A program made the position numbers and the translations under genes. DNA of 9,673 nucleotides from contig DAOWHI010000117.1 of the NCBI GenBank assembly GCA_030641505.1, positions 1 through 9,673 of the forward strand, read 5' to 3'. A model generated the notes under the pieces. It did no database searches. It was not told where the DNA came from and saw only the letters and a list, made by a program, of their open reading frames with translations. The DNA comes from Gemmatimonadota bacterium (GTDB lineage: Bacteria; Gemmatimonadota; Gemmatimonadetes; JACCXV01; JAHWKZ01). Position 1 is the stretch's first letter. Every line of letters begins with the position of its first letter. Shown here in pieces: positions 1 through 6,764 of this stretch.

Positions 1-790
1 AATCACTTTCTTCACCAGGCCGGAGCTTGTGGCGCGCCCGAAGCAGAAACGTGATGTCATCACGAGCGCGATCGAGACCAGCCTCGGGCGTCGGCACGAT
101 CGTCAGCATAATGTCCATTACCGAGCTTGTGTCGAAGTCACGGTGGAACGATGTGTAGGGGATGATGACGCGGTTGTCCTTGGTTTGACCCCAAAGCAGC
201 ATTATCTCTTCTTCGAATACCCCGATGACCGTGTATGGCAAACCACCGATCCGGATCGATTTGCTGATCGGGTCCACGCGCGGGAAAAGCAGGTCGGTGA
301 TCCCCTTGCCCAAGACGACGACTCGGTTGCGGTTGGCGATCTCGCTGGCCGTGAAGAAGCGCCCGCTCTCAACATCGGCGGCGTTGATCGCGGCGTAGCG
401 TTCTGTGGTTCCCATGAGATCCTGGGTCGTCTTGTTTGCGCGGTAGGATATCTGTCGGCTGACCGGAAACGCCGTTCCGAGCATGATGTCGGTGTTCTGT
501 ACCGTTGATAACCGGCTGATCGCGGCTTCGTCTTGTTCGGTGATATCTGGCCTGCGCTCCAGCCGCATGAGCTCGCGCTCGCCGGCCACGATCCGACCCG
601 CCCACTTGCGGAGAAACATGTGGTCCGCACCGATGTCGCGTATCTCGCCGACGATCTCGCTATCGAGCCCGCGCACGAGCGAAGTCATGCCGACGATGGC
701 GGTGACGCCGATGATGATGCCAATGATCGTCAGCGCCGAGCGAAGCCGATGCGACCAGAGCGTGGCGAATGCCATGCGGGCGCTCTCCAC
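1..790 (-). CDS. MacB/FtsX-type ABC transporter permease, C-terminus beyond left edge
   Basis: An inner-membrane permease of the MacB type, which works with an ABC ATPase and often a MacA-like adaptor to move lipids, peptides or drugs out of the inner membrane; the substrate cannot be read from sequence. About 263 codons are visible and the frame stays open to the window edge. The N-terminus (ESARMAFATLWSHRLRS) and first membrane helix (residues about 18-38) match the start of MacB proteins. The long periplasmic core domain follows, up to RHKLRPGEESD at residues 253-263, just before where helix 2 should begin. Helices 2-4 lie off-window. I chose GTG at 790 because it aligns with the family start. 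An ATG at 775 has a GGAG 9 nt upstream and is a real alternative that keeps helix 1. It is second in an apparent two-gene unit with the permease upstream (45-bp gap). Family assignment is firm; the partner proteins are not visible. Confidence 0.88.
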   Translation of the reverse strand, partial: MESARMAFATLWSHRLRSALTIIGIIIGVTAIVGMTSLVRGLDSEIVGEIRDIGADHMFLRKWAGRIVAGERELMRLERRPDITEQDEAAISRLSTVQNTDIMLGTAFPVSRQISYRANKTTQDLMGTTERYAAINAADVESGRFFTASEIANRNRVVVLGKGITDLLFPRVDPISKSIRIGGLPYTVIGVFEEEIMLLWGQTKDNRVIIPYTSFHRDFDTSSVMDIMLTIVPTPEAGLDRARDDITFLLRARHKLRPGEESD

Positions 791-835
791 GAACTGACTG
801 GAAGTGGCTCTGCTTGGGAGGTCCGGACGCACCGA

Positions 836-2059
836 CTACTCGTATCGGAGGGCGACGATTGGGTCGAGGCGCGCCGCCTTGACTGCGGGGTAGATACCGA
901 AGGCGATGCCGACGGTCGACGCCAGGCCGATCCCCAGCGCGATCGACCACCAGGTGAGGGAGTAGGGAAGCGGGGTGACCCTCGAGATGGTGACTGCGAT
1001 CCCGAACCCGAGTCCGACGCCGATTATGCCACCCAGCGCAGCCAGTATCACCGCCTCGACGAGGAACTGGCGCAGTATGTCGCGTCGTCGGGCACCGAGC
1101 GCCTTGCGAATCCGGATCTCACGAGTGCGCTCGGTGACGGCAACGAGCATGATGTTCATGACCACGATCCCACCGACCAACAGCGAGATCGCCACCAGGC
1201 CGACAAGCGCTGAGTAGACTCCAGCTGTCACCTTGTCGTAGAGCTGGAGAAACTCCTGGGTGGTAATGAAGCCAAAATCGTCGGATTCGGATGGCCGCAG
1301 TCGATGGCGAACTCGCATCAGCATCCGCGTCTCATCGATTGCGCCCTGAACGTTGTCGGGGTCAGCCGCCTTGATCGAGATGCTCACGCTGGCTCGTCGA
1401 TCGTAGATCTTTTGCCAGCTGCTGAGCGGGATAACGACAAAATCGTCTTGAGTGGCGCCAAACACGGTGCCCTGCGGCTTGGCGATCCCAACTACCGTGA
1501 AGTGGCGGCCACGCACGCGAATCGTATCGTCGATCGGGTCACTCGTTGGGAAGAGCTCCTCAGCTACTTCGTGGCCAATGACGGTGACTGGACGGGCTCG
1601 CTCGATCTCCAACGGCGCCAAATGGCGGCCGCGTTCGATCTCAAACGTCGATAGGAACGGGAACTCCGTGCCGACGCCGCGAACCATCATGTCATCCACC
1701 GAGCGATTGCCGCCCCAGACCTTGTCCCGCCGGTACACGTCGGCAGTGACGTACAGCAGGTTGTCACCCTGCCGGCTTAGGGCAAGCGCGTCCTCGTTGG
1801 TCAGCTCGGGTCGTCGCTGGGCCTCGATGATCGAACGCCAATCGAAAACGTCGCTGGTGCCCATCCGATCGAGGATGAACACATCTGCGCCACGCCCGGT
1901 TACCAAGTCGGTGACCTTTGAGTTGCGCCCGCTTCCTAAGATCACGGCCGCGATAATCGAGGTGACCGCCACGATGATTCCAAGCAGCGTCAGAAAAGAA
2001 CGCAGCTTGTGTGCGCGCAGCGATATCAGCGCCGAGACGACGGACTCCCAGCCACTCAT
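836..2059 (-). CDS. MacB/FtsX-type ABC transporter permease, complete
   Basis: Complete 407-residue permease with the MacB layout. Helix 1 spans about residues 22-42, followed by a periplasmic domain of some 240 residues containing RHRLRP at 251-256. Helix 2 lies at about 283-306, then the cytoplasmic stretch ERTREIRIRKALGA (310-323) that contacts the ATPase in this family. Helices 3 and 4 are at about 333-357 and 370-391, and the protein ends in the typical ALRYE. It has no nucleotide-binding domain, so a separate ATPase is required; none is in the window. The frame is open upstream to 2197, but that extension overlaps the divergent nfo gene and is not MacB-like, so ATG at 2059 is chosen. 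That ATG lacks a Shine-Dalgarno but has TAGTCT 8 nt upstream, consistent with a leaderless transcript. With the following permease it may form a heterodimer (inference from tandem arrangement). Confidence 0.93.
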   Translation of the reverse strand: MSGWESVVSALISLRAHKLRSFLTLLGIIVAVTSIIAAVILGSGRNSKVTDLVTGRGADVFILDRMGTSDVFDWRSIIEAQRRPELTNEDALALSRQGDNLLYVTADVYRRDKVWGGNRSVDDMMVRGVGTEFPFLSTFEIERGRHLAPLEIERARPVTVIGHEVAEELFPTSDPIDDTIRVRGRHFTVVGIAKPQGTVFGATQDDFVVIPLSSWQKIYDRRASVSISIKAADPDNVQGAIDETRMLMRVRHRLRPSESDDFGFITTQEFLQLYDKVTAGVYSALVGLVAISLLVGGIVVMNIMLVAVTERTREIRIRKALGARRRDILRQFLVEAVILAALGGIIGVGLGFGIAVTISRVTPLPYSLTWWSIALGIGLASTVGIAFGIYPAVKAARLDPIVALRYE

Positions 2060-2067
2060 AGGAGCTA

Positions 2068-2096
2068 AGACTAAGTGGCAGGTGGCGCCTGGCCAA
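2068..2096 (-). promoter_or_regulatory. Candidate promoter of the permease pair
   Basis: Reading the minus strand, TTGGCC (2091-2096) is followed after 17 bp by TAGTCT (2068-2073), and the ATG of the permease begins 8 nt after that. The spacing fits a housekeeping-sigma promoter driving a leaderless or near-leaderless mRNA. The -35 match is weak (only TTG is strong). It shares the 61-bp intergenic region with the nfo promoter. Confidence 0.4.
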
Positions 2097-2106
2097 CCAT
2101 CGCCTC

Positions 2107-2112
2107 TACGTT
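2107..2112 (+). promoter_or_regulatory. Candidate -10 element of nfo
   Basis: TACGTT (TAnnnT type) ends 8 nt before the nfo ATG at 2121. No Shine-Dalgarno precedes that ATG, which suggests a leaderless transcript. No convincing -35 is seen at 16-18 bp upstream. Confidence 0.35.
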
Positions 2113-2120
2113 GACCGCTG

Positions 2121-2966
2121 ATGTTGTTGGGAGCGCATATGTCGACGGCGGGAGGTCTCCATACCGCGTTTGAGCGCGGCGACGCGCTCGACTGCACTGC
2201 GATCCAGATCTTTACGTCGAGTCCCAGACAGTGGCGTGGGCGGGAACTCTCAGACGATGACGTCGAGCGATTCCACTCAGCGTGGTCGGATTCGAACTGT
2301 GAAGTCTGTCTGGCTCATGACATCTACCTGACACGTCTCGGCACCCGTGACAAGACGATCCTCGGAAAATCGCGGCGAGCATTTGCCAATGAGCTGGGGA
2401 CCTGTCACCGACTCGGTTTGCAGTTTCTGGTCATTCACCCCGTTGTAGACAACGATCCCGATGAGCATGCGGTGCTGGATCGGGTTGCCGATTCGCTCAA
2501 CGAGATCTTTGATCGCGTCGAGGATGGTGGTACGCGAGTACTGCTGGAGACCACCGCCGGACAGGGCGCCAACGTTGGCTATCGGTTCGAGCAGTTGGCG
2601 CGCATCGTCGTAGGGGTGGAGAACGCTTCCAGGCTGGGGATCTGTCTCGATACATGCCACGTGTTCGCTGCTGGCTACGACATTTCGACCGCAGCAGGGT
2701 GCAAGAAGACGCTGGCCGAGTTCGACGCCATCTTGGGACTGGAGAACTTGCGTGTTCTGCATCTGAACGATTCGGTCAAGCCACTGGGAAGCCGAGTTGA
2801 CCGCCATGAGCATATCGGCCAGGGGGAGATCGGGGGCACTGGTTTCAAGACGATCATGCGAGATCGTCGTTTCGCATCTGTAGCGAAGGTCATCGAGACG
2901 CCAAAGGACGATGGCATGGATGAGCAGAACCTGACTCGTCTCAAGCAGCTGGCTGGCAAGCGTTGA
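2121..2966 (+). CDS. nfo: Endonuclease IV, AP endonuclease
   Basis: Base-excision-repair enzyme that cuts the DNA backbone 5' of abasic sites and removes blocked 3' ends; a cytoplasmic TIM-barrel enzyme with three zinc ions. The 281 residues match the E. coli length of 285. All nine metal ligands known for the family can be placed: H66, H106, E143, D177, H180, H214, D227, H229 and E259. They sit in recognisable motifs, including GAHMSTAGG at the N-terminus, ETTAGQG (143-149), LDTCH (176-180), HLNDS (214-218) and DRHEHIGQG (227-235). ATG at 2121 is the only start that preserves the GAHxSxAGG motif. It is divergent from the permease pair, and its TGA overlaps the TTG start of the next gene, so the two are probably co-translated. 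Nothing in the sequence suggests loss of activity. Confidence 0.97.
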   Translation: MLLGAHMSTAGGLHTAFERGDALDCTAIQIFTSSPRQWRGRELSDDDVERFHSAWSDSNCEVCLAHDIYLTRLGTRDKTILGKSRRAFANELGTCHRLGLQFLVIHPVVDNDPDEHAVLDRVADSLNEIFDRVEDGGTRVLLETTAGQGANVGYRFEQLARIVVGVENASRLGICLDTCHVFAAGYDISTAAGCKKTLAEFDAILGLENLRVLHLNDSVKPLGSRVDRHEHIGQGEIGGTGFKTIMRDRRFASVAKVIETPKDDGMDEQNLTRLKQLAGKR

Positions 2967-3859
2967 GCCTCAAGATCGGCCGCGGAGGGTTGTTGTTTCT
3001 AGTGGCAATCATGGTCGGCTTGCTGCTTCGGCTGTGGTGGCCGGACCAGGATGCGTTGCCCGGTGTCGAATCGGTGACCGAGTCGGTGACATCCACTCCC
3101 GGCGAAATCGTAGAAGAATCGGTCGTCGTGAGGCGTGCGCCAGGTTGGGCTCTCTTGTCCGAGGACGATCGACGCCGCGCCGATACACCGCTCTCGGACG
3201 GCGCTCAGGCTTGGCTTGAAACCGAACGGGATACTGTTCTTCGAGTCGCCGATCTGTTCGACATCTCGCCGGTGGCGTTGGGTGGCATCGTGGTGGCCGA
3301 GAAGACGTTGCTGGTGGGTCGTGTGGATGCGATCGGCGAGGAGCTTTTTGGCGCCATCTTTGGGTCGCTTCGCGAGCAGGATCTCGAACGATGGGTCAGC
3401 GATCAAGAGGCCGCCTTTCAGCGCGGCGAAATGGACGGTCGTAGCAGTGGTGTTGTGCGCAACCCGTATCTCTGGACGCTTGGTCCAGCCCAGGTTTCAT
3501 TTCGGCTGGCGATCCAGTACGAACCGGTGATCGCCAGGCAATTCGATCGACCCCAACGTGGAGCCAAGGGTGTTCTAGAGGCCGTGACCTCGATGCCGGG
3601 AAACCTCGAGTACGCAGCTGCGTTGCTGGCCGAGGCGCAGCGTGCTTATGGCGATATCGGGATGGATATTTCGACCAGCCCTGGCGTGCTGGCCACGCTC
3701 TACCATCTTGGCGCCCCGACGTTCCGAGCTCGTCGGCTGGCTAGCGAGAATGCCGCGCGACGGGCAAGCGGTGAACCACCGATCGAGCCCCACGTCAACT
3801 ATTACGGCGCATTCGTCAGCCGGCACGCGGCCGAGATCGCGAGGATTCTCGAGGCTTAG
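2963..3859 (+). CDS. Membrane-anchored DUF1402-like, lysozyme-fold protein
   Basis: Predicted 298-residue protein with one N-terminal membrane anchor (about residues 8-26, preceded by K4 and R7), an acidic low-complexity linker (about 30-58) and an extracytoplasmic domain. The domain resembles DUF1402 proteins, which have a lysozyme-like fold. IVVAEKTL around E113 corresponds to their IVGEHT-type motif with a candidate catalytic glutamate. LGPAQVS (173-179) corresponds to the GLGQIN-type motif shared with lytic transglycosylases. ATLYHLGAP followed by the RARRLASENAARRASGEPP segment and NYYG (279-282) matches the DUF1402 C-terminus closely. A role as a periplasmic peptidoglycan hydrolase or binder is inference. 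The TTG start at 2963 overlaps the nfo stop (TTGA). Starting at the internal ATG at 3011 would cut the membrane helix, so TTG is preferred. The match is from recalled family motifs and the homology looks distant. Confidence 0.7.
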   Translation: MSLKIGRGGLLFLVAIMVGLLLRLWWPDQDALPGVESVTESVTSTPGEIVEESVVVRRAPGWALLSEDDRRRADTPLSDGAQAWLETERDTVLRVADLFDISPVALGGIVVAEKTLLVGRVDAIGEELFGAIFGSLREQDLERWVSDQEAAFQRGEMDGRSSGVVRNPYLWTLGPAQVSFRLAIQYEPVIARQFDRPQRGAKGVLEAVTSMPGNLEYAAALLAEAQRAYGDIGMDISTSPGVLATLYHLGAPTFRARRLASENAARRASGEPPIEPHVNYYGAFVSRHAAEIARILEA

Positions 3860-3877
3860 GGTCGAGCTTAGGGTCTC
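3854..3877. repeat. 12-bp tandem duplication spanning two convergent stop codons
   Basis: Two adjacent copies of GCTTAGGGTC plus two bases (3854-3865 and 3866-3877; first 10 bases identical). The first copy supplies the TAG stop (3857-3859) of the DUF1402-like gene. The second supplies the TAA stop (3868-3870 read on the minus strand) of the convergent lipoprotein gene. No hairpin terminator is apparent between these genes. Confidence 0.75.
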
Positions 3878-4656
3878 GCCGACGCGGTGGATGGAGTGGC
3901 GGGGGCGGGCTCTCCCGGTCGAGCGAACTTGAGGAGCATCCGATCGGTCAAGTGACGCCGGCCCTCCCAGAACTCGGTATGGTCATCGGATGGGTTGCGG
4001 AGGATCGTGCTATTCGAGATGAACTGGAATCCCGCTGACTGGAACGCGTCGATGACTGTTTGCTCGCCCATGCGGTGTGTTTTCATCTCGTGTCCATACT
4101 CCTGACCGAGCCTGACCTCGACCACGCCCAACTCGGCGCCAGGCTTGAGTGCGCGCAGCAGGTGGCCTAGCGCTACCTCGGGGTCGGGGATCAGGTGGAA
4201 CGCCCGCACGATGAGCACCGCGTCGAGAGCTCCGTCGGGAAGCTCGCTGAGCGAGTCGACTAACATGATGTTGCCGGCCTGGGCTAGATCACCGCGGTCC
4301 ACTCGCGCCGCCAAGGCGGGCTGGTACCCCTCGGCGAGCACTTGACCGGTCGGCCCGACTCGCTCCCTCAACAGGTATGTGTAGTACCCGCTACCGGCGA
4401 GGATGTCGGCCACCACGTCGCCCCTGTTGATCCCCATGAAGTCCATGACTTCTTGAGGCTTGGAGCCAGCGTCGCGGGCCAGCTCGCCGGCGCGGCTCGG
4501 GATCTCGTCGTCGTGCACGAGATCGGCAGCCGACGAGTCGGACATCGCAGCGGAGTCTGGATCGGCGGTGGTATCTTCGACTGGCGCGCTGCCTTGGCAT
4601 GCGCCAATCAAGGTGGCGAGACACAGCCCGATCGGGAGATAGCGATGACCAAGCAT
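3868..4656 (-). CDS. Lipoprotein with COG4798-type methyltransferase fold
   Basis: A 262-residue protein with a lipoprotein signal: positive N-terminus (H4, R5), hydrophobic stretch and lipobox LIGAC with C20 as the lipidated cysteine. Q21 follows, which by the enterobacterial rule favours the outer membrane. A Ser/Asp-rich linker (about 23-50) precedes a Rossmann methyltransferase-like domain. The domain begins with PSRAGELARDAGSKPQEVMDF (in two parts, 53-62 and 63-73), typical of COG4798 predicted methyltransferases. Motif I is present in altered form (DILAGSGYYT, 84-93), followed by LKPGAELGVVEVR and a C-terminal ILRNPSDDHTEFW. The substrate is unknown. An exported SAM-dependent enzyme is puzzling because SAM is cytoplasmic. 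I chose ATG 4656 because it gives a normal 19-residue signal; GTG at 4674 adds six residues. There is no Shine-Dalgarno, but TACGTT lies 6 nt upstream. Divergent from the patatin gene with 41 bp between starts. Confidence 0.85.
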   Translation of the reverse strand: MLGHRYLPIGLCLATLIGACQGSAPVEDTTADPDSAAMSDSSAADLVHDDEIPSRAGELARDAGSKPQEVMDFMGINRGDVVADILAGSGYYTYLLRERVGPTGQVLAEGYQPALAARVDRGDLAQAGNIMLVDSLSELPDGALDAVLIVRAFHLIPDPEVALGHLLRALKPGAELGVVEVRLGQEYGHEMKTHRMGEQTVIDAFQSAGFQFISNSTILRNPSDDHTEFWEGRRHLTDRMLLKFARPGEPAPATPSTASARP

Positions 4657-4662
4657 GAAGAC

Positions 4663-4668
4663 AACGTA
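4663..4668 (-). promoter_or_regulatory. Candidate -10 element of the lipoprotein gene
   Basis: TACGTT on the minus strand, 6 nt before the ATG at 4656, identical to the hexamer before nfo. It would give a leaderless mRNA. No good -35 is visible. If the GTG at 4674 were the true start this element would be inside the gene. Confidence 0.35.
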
Positions 4669-4682
4669 ACACACCTGGCGGT

Positions 4683-4687
4683 GGGAG
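4683..4687 (+). promoter_or_regulatory. Ribosome binding site of the patatin-like gene
   Basis: GGGAG ends 10 nt before the GTG start at 4698, slightly long but usable. It supports the GTG and contrasts with the leaderless-looking starts nearby. The promoter must lie further upstream, inside the divergent lipoprotein gene, and I could not place it. Confidence 0.5.
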
Positions 4688-4697
4688 CCACGCGCGC

Positions 4698-6071
4698 GTG
4701 ACTGTCGAGCCGATCGAGGTCACCACCCCGCGCCAGATCGCTGCCAAGTTTCTCGGAGGTTTCGTTCCCGCGGTGGCCTACCACTTTGGCGTGCTCGAGG
4801 TCCTCCAGGAGCGTGGATTCGTGCTGCGGTCGGGGTTTCGCCGACCAGACGAGCCACGCCAGACGGGCCCACCGGGGTTCGACTTGGTCGTCGGCTCCTC
4901 GGCGGGCGCGTTTTTCGTGGTTGCCGCGTGCGCCGGGGCGACGCGCGACGACTTGATCGGCGCGATCGAGACCGAGGAGGCTCGCTTCGACCCGTTTGAT
5001 GCCAAGTTGTTGGGAGAGGGGGACGGTGTTCTGCGCAAGACTTTGGATTGGGCCCAACAGGGGCCACGGCCCTCGTGGAGGAACCGTCGGACATGGAAGG
5101 CATGGGCCGCCGAGTCGACTCTGAACACGTTATTTCCACTGTGGAAACTGGATTCGATCGGGCGCTACCTGGGGCAGGGGATCCTCGGCGGCCGATCGTG
5201 GCGAGACCTCCGCTCGGAGGCGGCGATTCTGGCCGTGGATCTGAACCATCCCGTGACGCTTATCGCCGGCGAGCGCGAGTCGCCGATCCTGCAACTCTTC
5301 CGCGATGAGCCGGTGGGAGCCGAGGCGATTCACCGCATCCTCGGCTCTGAAGGTCACAAGATCGTTGATGAGTTTGCGACTGCTGGCGTCCCTCGCGATC
5401 ACCCTGTTCTGGCGCCACTGGTCGCTCAGCCTTGGCGACGGCTGACCAGCGTTTCGATCCGTGGCGTCCCGATGGCGACCGCAGCGGTTGGATCGATGGC
5501 CACATTTCCGTTCTACGCGCCGGTACGGTTCGTCGACGAATTAGGGAAACCCTATCGACTGGGCCACTATCGGGTGGTGGTCGAGGACGGCGAAGACCGT
5601 AACCCGTTCACCACCGACGTCGCTGAGGAATTGGGTGCGGATTTGGTCATCATCTCCTCCATTAGCGCTCCGTACAAGTACCTCCACGGGCTGGGCTCGC
5701 TGTCGGAACGCGGATATGGCGACATGCACTATCAGAAGTCGGCGCACAGTCGGGATTCGAAGCAGGAAAATGTCGTACGCATGCACCGTGATTTTCGGCG
5801 GTTGTACAAAACTGCTCACGAGCTGTTGGAACGATCCGAATGCGGCCCGGAAGCGCTCGACGAGCTACGGGCAGCGTTTCATGAGGTCGCCCGGATCGAT
5901 AACACGCGCGTCCGAATCACACCTGACCCCGACGTGGCGGCTGAGAATCACATTCTGCGGACGCTTGATCCGCTCGAGTTTAGCCCGCAGGCCGTCCACC
6001 GCGCCTTCACGCTCGGTCACATGGTCGCGAAGCGGGTTCTCAAGCGATACCGGTTCGAGTTTCTCAACTGA
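4698..6071 (+). CDS. Patatin-like phospholipase
   Basis: A 457-residue patatin-family acyl hydrolase, expected to release free fatty acids from phospholipids or other acyl esters using a Ser-Asp dyad. The nucleophile lies in GSSAG (66-70, S68). The catalytic aspartate is most likely D297 in VEDGEDRNPF, where patatins usually have DGG. The usual glycine-rich oxyanion loop is represented by FLGGFVPAVAYHFGVLEVL (18-36), with only two glycines and no Arg/Lys. SMATFPFYAPV (266-276) matches the conserved segment before the Asp. No signal peptide or membrane helix is seen, so a cytoplasmic or peripheral location is likely. The last 140 residues or so are charged and helical and not recognised. It lies 50 bp upstream of the queE-luxE-luxC operon on the same strand. 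Family is firm, substrate unknown. Confidence 0.88.
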   Translation: MTVEPIEVTTPRQIAAKFLGGFVPAVAYHFGVLEVLQERGFVLRSGFRRPDEPRQTGPPGFDLVVGSSAGAFFVVAACAGATRDDLIGAIETEEARFDPFDAKLLGEGDGVLRKTLDWAQQGPRPSWRNRRTWKAWAAESTLNTLFPLWKLDSIGRYLGQGILGGRSWRDLRSEAAILAVDLNHPVTLIAGERESPILQLFRDEPVGAEAIHRILGSEGHKIVDEFATAGVPRDHPVLAPLVAQPWRRLTSVSIRGVPMATAAVGSMATFPFYAPVRFVDELGKPYRLGHYRVVVEDGEDRNPFTTDVAEELGADLVIISSISAPYKYLHGLGSLSERGYGDMHYQKSAHSRDSKQENVVRMHRDFRRLYKTAHELLERSECGPEALDELRAAFHEVARIDNTRVRITPDPDVAAENHILRTLDPLEFSPQAVHRAFTLGHMVAKRVLKRYRFEFLN

Positions 6072-6098
6072 GCTCGCCGAGCGGCGTGGTTGTAGCGC

Positions 6099-6122
6099 CG
6101 GGGGACCGGTAGATTTCCCCCG
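6099..6122 (+). other. Hairpin abutting the queE start codon
   Basis: CGGGGGA (6099-6105) is perfectly complementary to TCCCCCG (6116-6122), leaving a 10-nt loop. The last base of the 3' arm is the G of the queE GTG. If present in the mRNA, it would pair away the only purine-rich, Shine-Dalgarno-like sequence upstream and touch the start codon. No T-run follows, so it is not a standard terminator. It competes with the leaderless interpretation, because the -10 candidate lies in its loop. Confidence 0.5.
6110..6115 (+). promoter_or_regulatory. Candidate -10 element of the queE-luxE-luxC operon
   Basis: TAGATT ends 6 nt before the GTG at 6122. If used, transcription would begin at or next to the start codon and the mRNA would be leaderless. 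A weak TGGTTG (6087-6092) sits 17 bp upstream. Alternatively the operon is read through from the patatin gene, which ends only 50 bp before. Confidence 0.35.
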
Positions 6123-6763
6123 TGGCGCTGAAGGTCAACGAGATCTTCTACTCGATTCAGGGCGAATCGACGGACGCCGGTCGCCCATGTGTGTTCGTGC
6201 GGCTCACATACTGCAACCTCCGTTGCACTTACTGCGATACCGAGTACGCTTTCTACCGTGGATCGGAACGCTCGATCAACGAGATCTTGGAAGAGGTCGC
6301 TGCCTACCGTTGTCGGTTGGTGGAGGTAACGGGGGGCGAACCGCTGATTCAGCGCGAGACGACGCAGCTCCTTGAGCGACTGCTGGAAGAAGGCCACGAA
6401 GTGCTGCTCGAGACGAGTGGGGCGTGGCCGATCGAGCACGTTCCCGACGGGGTCAAGATCATCATGGACCTCAAGACCCCAGGCAGTGGGATGGTCACAA
6501 GCAACCGTTGGCAAAACCTGCAGCATCTAGACGGTGACGACGAGATCAAGTTCGTGGTCTGTGATCGTGCTGATTACGAGTGGGCGCGGAGCGTGATCGG
6601 CGAGCACGACTTGACTGCGCGCCATCGAGTCCTGTTATCGCCGTCGCATGGTGAGCTCGATCCGCGTTTGCTTTCCGAGTGGGTGCTCTCCGACAGCCTG
6701 CCAGTGCGCGTCCAATTGCAGATCCACAAGTTCATCTGGTCGCCGTCGGCGCGAGGCGTCTAG
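6122..6763 (+). CDS. queE: 7-carboxy-7-deazaguanine synthase
   Basis: Radical-SAM enzyme converting 6-carboxytetrahydropterin to 7-carboxy-7-deazaguanine, the committed step to preQ0 for queuosine in tRNA and other 7-deazaguanines. The 213 residues fit the family. Diagnostic motifs in order are the N-terminal VNEIFYSIQGES (5-16), the cluster-binding CNLRCTYCD with C31, C35 and C38, the SAM-binding TGGEPL (70-75), MDLKTPGSGM and the C-terminal QLQIHKFIWSPSARGV. The motif order and both ends are typical of QueE rather than other radical-SAM proteins. GTG at 6122 is the only start close to the conserved N-terminus; it has no properly spaced Shine-Dalgarno. It is the first gene of a tight cluster with the luxE- and luxC-like genes. 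The other preQ0 genes (folE, queD, queC) are not in the window, so the partner function here is unclear. Confidence 0.96.
   Translation: MALKVNEIFYSIQGESTDAGRPCVFVRLTYCNLRCTYCDTEYAFYRGSERSINEILEEVAAYRCRLVEVTGGEPLIQRETTQLLERLLEEGHEVLLETSGAWPIEHVPDGVKIIMDLKTPGSGMVTSNRWQNLQHLDGDDEIKFVVCDRADYEWARSVIGEHDLTARHRVLLSPSHGELDPRLLSEWVLSDSLPVRVQLQIHKFIWSPSARGV
6753..6756 (+). promoter_or_regulatory. Ribosome binding site of the LuxE-like gene
   Basis: GAGG inside the last codons of queE, 8 nt before ATG 6765. It supports that start over the upstream in-frame GTG at 6648, which lies deep within queE. Confidence 0.5.
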
Positions 6764-6764
6764 C

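Noticed and set aside
2079..2091. Short dyad CAGG-n5-CCTG between the permease and nfo genes
   Set aside because: Four-base arms are expected by chance in GC-rich DNA; not enough to call an operator.
1452..2114. 220-codon plus-strand open frame
   Set aside because: Antisense to the well-supported MacB-like permease; Ser/Arg-rich translation with no family motif. The same holds for the plus-strand frames at 533-1213 and 1304-1654.
2060..2197. 46-residue upstream extension of the complete permease
   Set aside because: It would overlap the divergent nfo gene and is unlike the family N-terminus, which begins at ATG 2059.
6099..6122. Hairpin before queE as a terminator of the patatin gene
   Set aside because: No T-run follows the stem, which runs straight into the queE start codon.
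6648..6764. Longer LuxE-like protein starting at 6648
   Set aside because: The extra 39 residues overlap queE and are Arg/Ser-rich; ATG 6765 has a GAGG site and a natural 1-bp junction.
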